Assembly (NCBI GenBank): GCA_965216365.1
Contig: CBDCFT010000078.1
Location: 62,001 to 126,000, forward strand
Length of the DNA: 64,000 nucleotides
Reading direction: 5' to 3'
From: CBDCFT01 sp965216365
Lineage (GTDB): Bacteria; Pseudomonadota; Gammaproteobacteria; Arenicellales; CBDCFT01
Part shown: one piece after another, positions 54,379-62,090 of the stretch
Layout of the letters: every line of letters starts with the position of its first letter
Numbering within the stretch: position 1 is the stretch's first letter
Notes under the pieces: generated by a model
What the model was told of the DNA's origin: nothing
The model's database searches: none
What the model saw: only the letters and a program-made list of their open reading frames with translations
Translations under genes and position numbers: made by a program

Positions 54379-54417
54379 GTTAGCGAGCTTTCGCAACTCG
54401 TCAAAACGAACTTAGTG

Positions 54418-55215
54418 ATGGCGGTAACAGTTCGTCCACTGGCAAAGAACATGACCACAACGAAGAAAGACCAAATCCGGACATTGCTAAAAAGCATCGA
54501 AACCGGTGATCCCGGACCGGTCGCCGTGGTCAATGAGGCGAAGTACATTCAGCACAATCCTCAAACCCACGAAGGCAGCGAGGGTTTGGTGGCTCTATTC
54601 AAAAGGCTGTCCAGGACCTCGCCACGGGTGAACATTGTGCGGGCCTTCGAGGATGGCGATTTCGTGTTCGCACATACCGAGTATGATTTTGCGAGCCGGA
54701 AAATCGGCTTTGAAGTGTTCCGGTTTGAAGACGGGCAAGCGGTAGAACACTGGGACAATATTCAAGAAAGAGAAGGGCCAAACCAGGCAGGTCGCAGTAT
54801 GGTGGACGGACCTACCGAGGCCATAGACCACGAACTGACGGAAAGTAATCGCGCTTTCGTTCGATCTTTCGTTGAAACCGTGCTTATCGATGGACAACTC
54901 GACCGGTTGACGAATTATGTCGACGAGGAAGCCTACGCCGAACACAATCCGCGACTTGCAGATGGCGTATCTACTCTTTTATCTGCATTGGAAGCCGAGG
55001 ACAAAGATCGCAGACAGATCGACTATCATCGTGTACATCGTGTCTTGGCCGAGGGTAATTTCGTGCTTTGCGTCAGCGAGGGCAACTTCGGTGATACCCA
55101 TTCCGCCTTCTACGATCTCTTTCGAGTCCAGAAATGCAAAATAGTGGAGCATTGGGACACGACCGAAAAAATTGCCCCGCACAGCGAATGGAAGAACGAT
55201 AACGGTAAATTCTGA
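54418..55215 (+). CDS. tandem SnoaL-like protein
   Basis: About 265 residues with two copies of an NTF2/SnoaL-type fold: YIQHNPQTHEGSEGLVALFK...EVFRFEDGQAVEHWDNIQ and YAEHNPRLADGVSTLLSALE...DLFRVQKCKIVEHWDTTE. Such predicted ester cyclases or aldol-type proteins have uncertain function. ATG 54418 (GTG 54415 one codon earlier) is followed by a second candidate start at 54451 (MTTTKKDQ), so the N-terminus is uncertain. Confidence 0.8.
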   Translation: MAVTVRPLAKNMTTTKKDQIRTLLKSIETGDPGPVAVVNEAKYIQHNPQTHEGSEGLVALFKRLSRTSPRVNIVRAFEDGDFVFAHTEYDFASRKIGFEVFRFEDGQAVEHWDNIQEREGPNQAGRSMVDGPTEAIDHELTESNRAFVRSFVETVLIDGQLDRLTNYVDEEAYAEHNPRLADGVSTLLSALEAEDKDRRQIDYHRVHRVLAEGNFVLCVSEGNFGDTHSAFYDLFRVQKCKIVEHWDTTEKIAPHSEWKNDNGKF

Positions 55216-55280
55216 CGCCTAATTTAAACGTTTCCGGTTAGCCGGATACGGGCGTCGCCGGAATCAGCAGGACGCTATAG

Positions 55281-55748
55281 TCATTGACCGGTAAATTCGA
55301 TTTTCCCTTCCGGTAGCATATACAGAACAAGCGCTTTTCCATCAGTGACGGTGGGCCGATGTTCCGATCCTGGTTCATTAACGCACCAACCGCGACCGTA
55401 GCCATCAAAACGAGCGTGTTCGTCGACCGGCATTACCATACAAACCTCACCAGTAGGATGGCGATGGTGCGGCCCCACGATATTCGTTAAGTCGACCACA
55501 TCGACACTGAGTCTTCCGGTTTCGTCACTGGCTTCAATGACGCGGCCAAAACGCCTTCCATCTCCGCCTTGGGCGCACATCCATCCGTTCGCAATCGCTT
55601 CGTGGCATGCCTCCTCGATTGATTCAAACAGCTCGCTCGCCGGTGGAAACTGACGATTGAGCGCTTCGGCAAGAGCCTCGTTTATCGCTTTACCGGTAAC
55701 GTAATCGGTGACCGGTTGCAGCAACCGTTGGAATTCTTTTGCTCCCAT
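55281..55748 (-). CDS. DUF4863 (PnbB-like) protein
   Basis: A 155-residue cupin-like protein with HHRHPTGEVCMVMPV and ending in ALVLYMLPEGKIEFTGQ. The family includes 4-hydroxylaminobenzoate lyase (PnbB) of nitrobenzoate degraders. No other nitroaromatic gene is present, so the substrate is open. It is convergent with the SnoaL gene. Confidence 0.72.
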   Translation of the reverse strand: MGAKEFQRLLQPVTDYVTGKAINEALAEALNRQFPPASELFESIEEACHEAIANGWMCAQGGDGRRFGRVIEASDETGRLSVDVVDLTNIVGPHHRHPTGEVCMVMPVDEHARFDGYGRGWCVNEPGSEHRPTVTDGKALVLYMLPEGKIEFTGQ

Positions 55749-56108
55749 ATATAAACCCTATTGATAAGCGCCTAGGATAATGTGTTGTGCACGCGGCCCG
55801 ATCAAGTGCAGCTTATCCCGTCAGCATAAATATATTGAATACAAATATTGATGGAGTAACGGTAAACAGCTTTCCAGAGTGCCATTCCCCTCAATGCCGA
55901 TGGGACTTTACGCGAAGTAAATTGAAGACATTAAAAATGTGTCAGTCTGCCATAGGCTCGAAAACAGAATATCTAGCTTGACAAATAACAGTCAAACCCT
56001 GTGCGATAACGTCGAAACCGTCCGGTGATTTTTGTACGGTCAAGTCTAACTTGTCGCAACCAAGGAAACTCTGAATGCCCAGAGTTTCCTCGGATGCACA
56101 TGCGTAGG
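55749..56108. other. gap with one hairpin
   Basis: No gene seen. AGGAAACTCTG (56063-56073) and CAGAGTTTCCT (56080-56090) form a perfect 11-bp stem with six-base loop, 18 bases beyond the stop of the HhH gene, without a U-tract. The rest has no feature I can support. Confidence 0.5.
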
Positions 56109-56438
56109 CTATTTTCCTTTCTTTTTATCTTTTTTGTTTTTTCCTTTTTTGTTCTTTTTATTTTTTCCGTCTTTTTTCTTGTCTTTCTTATCTTTTTTAT
56201 TCTTTTTGCCTTTCTTATCTTTCTTGTCATCCTTTTCGGGTTTATCCGTAGCAACCAGGTCCTTGGCTGCCTGAATCATATTGCCACCGCTGATTTCGCC
56301 AATACCTTGAACCGATACAAGTTTGTCCAGATCGATCTTGGCCAATTTTTTTACGGAATCAATTTTCCTGGAAATCAATACTTTCGCCATAGACGGTCCG
56401 ATACCGGGCACATTGGTTAGTGAAAGTGTATTTGACAT
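56109..56438 (-). CDS. helix-hairpin-helix protein with lysine-rich tail
   Basis: A 109-residue protein. Residues 1-62 carry two helix-hairpin-helix-like turns (LTNVPGIGPSMAKVLIS and LVSVQGIGEISGGNMIQ), a non-specific DNA-binding fold. The last 40 or so are almost only Lys, Asp, Gly and Asn (KDKKGKKNKKDKK), like an H1-type histone tail. It may be a small nucleoid-associated protein; no named homologue is recognised. Confidence 0.72.
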   Translation of the reverse strand: MSNTLSLTNVPGIGPSMAKVLISRKIDSVKKLAKIDLDKLVSVQGIGEISGGNMIQAAKDLVATDKPEKDDKKDKKGKKNKKDKKDKKKDGKNKKNKKGKNKKDKKKGK

Positions 56439-56569
56439 TTTTCTGAATCTCCTATTGGTAGAATTTAATATTGAAAATTAGGCATCCTTTGAATTAACTC
56501 CGTGTTATTTGACATAAAAAACATGTCAGCAACTTATTACAGTTAGAAATCTTTCTGATTGACATAACA

Positions 56570-57838
56570 TCATGCTCGATGAGGTTCGACCCGTATTTTC
56601 ACGATGTTTCTGTCGGTCGCTTCCTCGACGGTAAATCGATAGCCCGACTCGACTATCTGTTCCCCTTCTTTTGGAATATGGCGCAATCTGGCCATCATCA
56701 GGCCGCCGATGGTGTGAAATTCCGTGGTAGGCAGGTCGATCTCGAGGAATTCGTTAACTTCCGAGACGGCCAATCGTGAATCAAGTAAAAAAACGTCGTC
56801 GGACAGCGCAACCATAATGCGCGGGCGCCGCGGCAGGTATTCCTCAAAGTCGTAACCGACATCGATTTCACCGACGACTTCTTCCAAAATATCTTCCATG
56901 GTAATAATCCCGATTGCAGAACCGAATTCATCGACAACGATTGCCATGTGATCGTCGCGCTCGCGCAATACCGGCAGAAGTTGGTCGATTGTCTGGTAAG
57001 GGGAGACATACATGGCCGGTTTCATGAGTTCTTCCAGAGGCTTTTTCGATAGGCCCGGTTCCAGCAAGTCCCAGGTGGTTAATGTCACCACGCCGATAAT
57101 ATTGCTGGTGTTACGGCGGTAAACAGGTAACCGGTTGTAACCGCGTTTGCGCACCATGACGATAGCTCGCTTAATGCTGTGGTTAACGTTAATCGCGGTG
57201 AGTTCAGCGACTGGAATCATAGCCTCCGCCACGGTGGTCTCGGCGAATCGAATCACCCGTCTTATTCGACCGCGATCGAATGCATCGACACTCGATGTGC
57301 GTTCTGCCATATCGACAACGGCACGAACTTGTTCGCGTGTATTGAACAGATTCTGCTCCGTTTTTCCGGCTCCGGCTATGCGCGCAACCAGACGTGCAAT
57401 CCGGGAAAAAATGAACACTACGGGATAAAACAGCAACGAGAAGGCTCGCAGCGGATAGATCGCAATAGGAGCGATCACATCGGATTTCTGCTGAAAAACG
57501 CTTTTCGGTACGATTTCACCCAGGATGAGTAATAGCGGTGTCAACACCAGGAAAGCATACAAATCGCCCTGGGGGCCGAATAACTGGATCATCGCCAGAG
57601 TACCGAGAGTGGTCAACGCGACAGTGGCGATGTTAGTACCCACCAGCGTTGTTCCCAATAATACATCCGGTGTCTGAAACAGTTGCAATACTGCTTTTGC
57701 GCCCTTGTGACCTTGATTAGCCCTGGCAGTCAATTTGACCTTGTCGGAATTTACCAGTGCTATTTCCGATCCTGAGAAGAAGCCTTTTAGCAACAGTAGA
57801 ATCACAACACCCGTAGCGAACAGGATAATTTCAGTCAT
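56570..57838 (-). CDS. CorC/HlyC-family membrane protein with CBS domains (second of pair)
   Basis: A 422-residue protein: DUF21 (CNNM) membrane domain (GFFSGSEIALVNSDKVKL), a CBS pair (about 200-330; AEAMIPVAELTAINVN, DDHMAIVVDEFGSAIGIIT) and the C-terminal CorC_HlyC domain (FHTIGGLMMARLRHIP). The family is involved in Mg/Co efflux or ion homeostasis. Its ATG overlaps the stop of the upstream paralogue by four bases. Confidence 0.9.
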   Translation of the reverse strand: MTEIILFATGVVILLLLKGFFSGSEIALVNSDKVKLTARANQGHKGAKAVLQLFQTPDVLLGTTLVGTNIATVALTTLGTLAMIQLFGPQGDLYAFLVLTPLLLILGEIVPKSVFQQKSDVIAPIAIYPLRAFSLLFYPVVFIFSRIARLVARIAGAGKTEQNLFNTREQVRAVVDMAERTSSVDAFDRGRIRRVIRFAETTVAEAMIPVAELTAINVNHSIKRAIVMVRKRGYNRLPVYRRNTSNIIGVVTLTTWDLLEPGLSKKPLEELMKPAMYVSPYQTIDQLLPVLRERDDHMAIVVDEFGSAIGIITMEDILEEVVGEIDVGYDFEEYLPRRPRIMVALSDDVFLLDSRLAVSEVNEFLEIDLPTTEFHTIGGLMMARLRHIPKEGEQIVESGYRFTVEEATDRNIVKIRVEPHRA

Positions 57839-59385
57839 GATTTCATCTCCTCGTGGGTGGCAGGCGGACTGGCCGATTCTGCAGTTTCATCATTGCCTGT
57901 TGGCACCGGCGGCTTAATGGGTACGACTGGCGCCAGTTCGGCCTTTTCGCTAGCGCTAGGCTTGGTATTTTGTGTTTCGTTATCATCTGCATCTTCATGC
58001 GGCATCGTCTGCGCTTCGTCATCTGTGCCGCTGTCTTCGTCCGTGCTCGTGGCCGGCATAACATGCACCTTTGCAATGCGATGCATGTCCATTTCAGTGA
58101 CGGTGATCGCGATACCCTCGGTGGTGACACGGTCGCCCACCTTGGGAAGCCGGTCAAGGTGGCGAAAAGCGACGCCGCCAATAGTAGTCATGCGCGGGTC
58201 TTCAATGCCAAAGTTGGTGAGGTTGTTGAAGTCGTTCAGCTTCATATCGCCAGAAACTTCGTAGGTGTTGTCGTCCTTTTCCTGGTAGTACTCGTCGCCT
58301 TTAACGTCTTCGCTAATCTGGCCAAAAATGAACTTCAATATATCTTTCATGGTGATGAATCCCTCGACACCGCCGAACTCGTTTAAACAGGCGGCAGCAC
58401 GCACCTTGTTGTCTTTGAAAAAATCGAACATTTCATCGACCTTCTTGGTGAGGGGCACTACGATGGGCGGGTGCATGATATCTTCCGGCGTCAACTGGGT
58501 AAGATCGACCTTATCCATTACCAAACGCACGATGTCTTCGGCGTGCACGAAACCGACCAGGTTGTCGCGATGTGTGCGAAACACGGGTACGCGCGGGTGA
58601 CGATACACTTTGAATTGATCCACCATTTCAACCACCGTCATGTCCTCGTTTAAAAACTGGGTACGCGTACGTGGTGTCATAATTTCCACGATTTCCGTAT
58701 CGCTGGCTTCCAAGAGGTTGTAAATCAGGGCGCGCTCGGTGGCATCCAATGCGCCTTCTCGAGCAACATGTTCGACCAGGGTTAAAAACTCGTCCACCTG
58801 CAAGATGTTTTCCGCGGCTTTTTCCTCGCCTACGAACAACGTGGTAATCCTGTCCGCAACCCCCCGAATGGCCCAACGCAGCGGTGTCACAACTTTGACC
58901 CACAGACTCATCGGTGCGGCAACAATGCCGGTGCTGAAGCGCACAGGGTTGGCAACAGCGATGGTTTTGGGTGTTACCTCGCCGAACAATAACAGCAGCG
59001 GCACCATGAGCAACAAATTGATCCAACCCGCGCGTCCGTCGCCATAGAGATTAACCAGGATTGCAGCCATGTTCGCAGCGGCTGCAATATTAACCAACTC
59101 GTTGCCACTCAAGATGGAAATGATCAAGCGACGGGGTTGGTCGAGTAATTCGTGCAGCGCCTCGGAGTGGCGGTTGCGTTCCCGGCGCAGTTGTTGCAGG
59201 TCGAGCCGGGATAGCGAAAACAGCGCACTTTCCGAACTGGAGAAAAAAGCGGAACCGAGCAAAAGCAGCGCCTGCAGCACCAACCGTATTATCATCTCTG
59301 GCTCGCCAAGGCGCGCGCTATCGAACGCGAGAAAACTCGTGATCGCCTGCCAGTTATTCGTTAATTCTATTGTCAGCCAATCCAT
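57835..59385 (-). CDS. CorC/HlyC-family membrane protein with CBS domains and acidic C-terminal tail
   Basis: A 516-residue paralogue of the next gene on this strand, with the same order: DUF21 (SAFFSSSESALFSLSRLDLQ), CBS pair (VEIMTPRTRTQFLNEDM; RAAACLNEFGGVEGFITMK) and CorC domain (TTIGGVAFRHLDRLPKVGDR). The last 75 residues are Asp/Glu/Pro/Thr-rich and probably disordered, absent in the shorter copy. The tandem with overlapping stop/start suggests a heteromeric pair. Confidence 0.9.
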   Translation of the reverse strand: MDWLTIELTNNWQAITSFLAFDSARLGEPEMIIRLVLQALLLLGSAFFSSSESALFSLSRLDLQQLRRERNRHSEALHELLDQPRRLIISILSGNELVNIAAAANMAAILVNLYGDGRAGWINLLLMVPLLLLFGEVTPKTIAVANPVRFSTGIVAAPMSLWVKVVTPLRWAIRGVADRITTLFVGEEKAAENILQVDEFLTLVEHVAREGALDATERALIYNLLEASDTEIVEIMTPRTRTQFLNEDMTVVEMVDQFKVYRHPRVPVFRTHRDNLVGFVHAEDIVRLVMDKVDLTQLTPEDIMHPPIVVPLTKKVDEMFDFFKDNKVRAAACLNEFGGVEGFITMKDILKFIFGQISEDVKGDEYYQEKDDNTYEVSGDMKLNDFNNLTNFGIEDPRMTTIGGVAFRHLDRLPKVGDRVTTEGIAITVTEMDMHRIAKVHVMPATSTDEDSGTDDEAQTMPHEDADDNETQNTKPSASEKAELAPVVPIKPPVPTGNDETAESASPPATHEEMKS

Positions 59386-59772
59386 CTCAATTAGTTAAGA
59401 TTATCTACCGGAAATTGGTTGGTTATTCAGTGATTGTTGCCTGTTGCTATCTGCACGGATATTAGTCCACCACCGCCTTTAGCTCCAGGTCGTAAAAATC
59501 AGATGTTTGATCAGGTTGGTGTACTCCACGTAAACGTACACGCAACAGAATTCAAACCCAAGTATCGCGCCTGGACGTGATTATGACCACTTTGCAGTGG
59601 ATTTCTTGATTTCGATCAAGAAATGATGCTGTTTTCGCGGGAAAATTATTGACTACCAACAAATATTGCTTTTTGCGCAAATCCGAATAACATTGCTGTC
59701 TATCGGAGGAGCACCCAAATTCGTGTTCGGCCGAACACCGCCGTATAACAACAAGAGGCTTAAGAATTCACG
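59386..59772. other. divergent gap with an FNR-box palindrome
   Basis: No gene. It separates the CorC pair (minus) from the Na/Pi cotransporter (plus). A 24-base palindrome with a perfect FNR core lies at 59601-59624 (separate entry). ATCGGAGGAG at 59702-59711 is Shine-Dalgarno-like, but it lies about 60 bases before the ATG, too far for 59773. Confidence 0.5.
59601..59624. promoter_or_regulatory. FNR/ANR box within a perfect palindrome
   Basis: ATTTCTTGAT (59601-59610) and ATCAAGAAAT (59615-59624) form perfect 10-base arms around TTCG. The core TTGATTTCGATCAA (59606-59619) fits the FNR/ANR consensus exactly. It is 149 bases upstream of the Na/Pi cotransporter. A matching -10 at class II spacing is weak (AAAATT near 59642). 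Confidence 0.6.
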
Positions 59773-61584
59773 ATGTTAAAAAAAGTACTACTGCCTTCCA
59801 TTTTTGTTATTCTTGCATATGGATTATGGGTTAGTCCCGATTTTAAGGAAATTGCTGCGGGTGTCGCCATTTTCTTGTTTGGCATGTTGTTTCTGGAGGA
59901 AGGCTTCAGGGCGTTTACTGGCGGCATTCTGGAACGCCTGTTAAAAAACAGCACGGATAAGCTATGGAAGAGTCTGAGTTTCGGTATCGTTACCACGACG
60001 ATTATGCAGTCGAGTTCGCTGGTTTCGGTTATCACAATCTCCTTCATCAGCGCGGGTCTCATTACCCTGGTGGCGGGTATCGGTATCATCTTTGGCGCCA
60101 ATATCGGCACCACCACGGGAGCGTGGTTGATTGCCGGGTTTGGCCTGAAGGTCAAAATTTCAGCCTATGCCATGCCGATGCTGGTATTCGGGATTGTATT
60201 GGCATTTCAGAGATCCAAGTATTTGAAGGGTATTGGCTCCATCCTGGCCGGACTTGGCTTTCTATTCCTCGGTATCCACCATATGAAAGAAGGGTTCGAG
60301 GCATTTCGAGACAGCTTCGATCTGGCCGCTTACGCGATACCGGGATATGCGGGTCTGTTCCTGTTCGCCGGAATTGGAACTCTGGCGACAGTGGTGATGC
60401 AGTCCAGCCACGCCACCTTGGTATTGATACTGACCGCATTGGCAGCCAACCAGATCACTTATGAAAATGGACTAGCGCTGGCTATTGGCGCCAACGTCGG
60501 CACTACTATTACCGCGATCATCGGCTCCCTGAGCGCAAACGTGGAAGGCAAGCGGCTTGCAGGAGCGCATCTCATATTCAATGTGGTGACCGGCGTAATC
60601 GCCATCGTTTTTATCAGTCAATTCGTGACGGCGGTCGACTACTTTAGTGAGCGTGCCGGTATCGCCAATGACGATTACACACTCAAGCTGGCGGTGTTTC
60701 ACACTCTATTTAACCTGGTGGGCGTTTTGGTCATGGTGCCGTTGATCAATACAATGGCGAACTTCCTGTCCAGAATTTTTGCCGCACCGGCTGACGACAT
60801 AATCGAACCCAGATACTTGAATGACGCGGCTATCGAGTTCCCGGATACGGTACTCGAGTCGGTCAGAAAAGAAACGTTACATCTGTTCGATACCGCATTC
60901 GAAGTGATGGCGCATGGTATGAATCTGCATCGAACCCAGATACTGGAGTCGGAGGATCTGGAAAAGACTATCGATGAAGACCGGGAAATTATCGAATTCG
61001 ATCTTGAAGGGCTGTACGAGAAAAAGGTCAAGGTGCTTTACGGTGCGATCATTGACTTCATCAGCCGTTCACAGACAAATCTTCCGAGTGTTTTTTCGGA
61101 AAGCTTGTACCGTATCCGGCAGGCAGCGTCGGATATTGTTGAGAGCGTAAAAGACGTCAAACACCTGCGAGAGAACACAACCTTGTACATGGTGTCTGAC
61201 AATGAGCATATACGGGCCGAGTACAACAAACTGCGTTATCGCATGGCTTCGATCCTCAAAGAGGTCCATTTGCTGCGCAAAACTAAAGTGGAAGACCTCG
61301 AATCAATGGGGTTGGATGTGTTAAGAATAGAACTCGAGCAGCACGTGAAAGACTTAGATGAAACAGTTACCGGATTACTTCGCGATCAACTGATTACGCC
61401 CCGCATGGCGACGTCTTTACTCAATGACAGTGCATATGCCACAGATGTATCGCAGAAAATGATTAGCTGCGCACAGGCAATGATGGCGTCACACGACGTG
61501 TTGGTTGCCGAAGCCGAAGAAGAGATCATGTTGGATAGAGAGGAACTCGAGGAACTGGCAGGCACGGATACGGCGCAGGGATAA
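59773..61584 (+). CDS. Na/Pi cotransporter family protein with PhoU-like domain (copy 1)
   Basis: A 603-residue NptA-type protein. Two inverted membrane repeats occur: the first has the canonical TTTIMQSSSLVSVI and GANIGTTTGAWL, the second has TVVMQSSHATLVLI (QSSH instead of QSSS) and GANVGTTITAII. After about residue 340 a helical PhoU-like domain continues to the end. Such proteins move sodium with phosphate or act as phosphate efflux routes. The start is ATG 59773. Confidence 0.9.
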   Translation: MLKKVLLPSIFVILAYGLWVSPDFKEIAAGVAIFLFGMLFLEEGFRAFTGGILERLLKNSTDKLWKSLSFGIVTTTIMQSSSLVSVITISFISAGLITLVAGIGIIFGANIGTTTGAWLIAGFGLKVKISAYAMPMLVFGIVLAFQRSKYLKGIGSILAGLGFLFLGIHHMKEGFEAFRDSFDLAAYAIPGYAGLFLFAGIGTLATVVMQSSHATLVLILTALAANQITYENGLALAIGANVGTTITAIIGSLSANVEGKRLAGAHLIFNVVTGVIAIVFISQFVTAVDYFSERAGIANDDYTLKLAVFHTLFNLVGVLVMVPLINTMANFLSRIFAAPADDIIEPRYLNDAAIEFPDTVLESVRKETLHLFDTAFEVMAHGMNLHRTQILESEDLEKTIDEDREIIEFDLEGLYEKKVKVLYGAIIDFISRSQTNLPSVFSESLYRIRQAASDIVESVKDVKHLRENTTLYMVSDNEHIRAEYNKLRYRMASILKEVHLLRKTKVEDLESMGLDVLRIELEQHVKDLDETVTGLLRDQLITPRMATSLLNDSAYATDVSQKMISCAQAMMASHDVLVAEAEEEIMLDREELEELAGTDTAQG

Positions 61585-61634
61585 GCGCAAGGGGTGATCC
61601 ATGAACAATCAACTAACAAATTGAGACAGAAACC

Positions 61635-61895
61635 ATGAAACTGAAGGATTTAACAAAAACGGTAAGCAAGTACGCCCGTAAGAAGAAGAAAGGCAAGAAG
61701 CTTGATACCGATAGTATCGAAAAAGTTTTAGATAAACTGAAAACAAAACAGAAGCGGGTTAAAAAGGAATATCAAAATGAGACCGCCGCGAAAAAGCCAT
61801 ACGAAAAAGAGGTAAAAAGGCTGGTACTCCAGCAAGAAGTTATCAAGGCACAAATCAAAAAAGCCGAAAAACTATTGAAAGAGAATAAATCCTGA
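61635..61895 (+). CDS. small lysine-rich helical protein
   Basis: An 86-residue protein of which 27 residues are lysine. The N-terminal half has KYARKKKKGKKLDTDSIEKV and the rest is a coiled-coil-like helix (LVLQQEVIKAQIKKAEKLL). No family is recognised. It lies 50 bases after the Na/Pi gene and may be a DNA- or RNA-binding or ribosome-associated protein, which is a guess. Confidence 0.65.
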   Translation: MKLKDLTKTVSKYARKKKKGKKLDTDSIEKVLDKLKTKQKRVKKEYQNETAAKKPYEKEVKRLVLQQEVIKAQIKKAEKLLKENKS

Positions 61896-62056
61896 TTCGT
61901 ATCGATTCACCCGTGGCCACACACGTTACTGTTCGTGCTGCGAAAACGAAACGTCGCAACTCATCCGGGCATCGAATATTGCTCCCTTGGCGCGGGTATG
62001 CACTACCGCCAAGGATATGGAAAAGACTGCACGAGATGCTAATACAAACCCATTAC

Positions 62057-62082
62057 TGACACCGCTGTAAACAGCGGTGTCA
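62057..62082. terminator. hairpin between convergent genes
   Basis: TGACACCGCTG and CAGCGGTGTCA form a perfect 11-bp stem with loop TAAA, 9 bases beyond the stop of the copy-2 Na/Pi gene. No U-tract on either strand; likely a bidirectional stop for the two convergent units. Confidence 0.6.
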
Positions 62083-62090
62083 GCCGTAAG

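Noticed and set aside
56150..56230. Simple-sequence tract of T and C on the plus strand
   Set aside because: It is the lysine-codon-rich tail of the HhH gene read on the other strand, not a separate repeat element.
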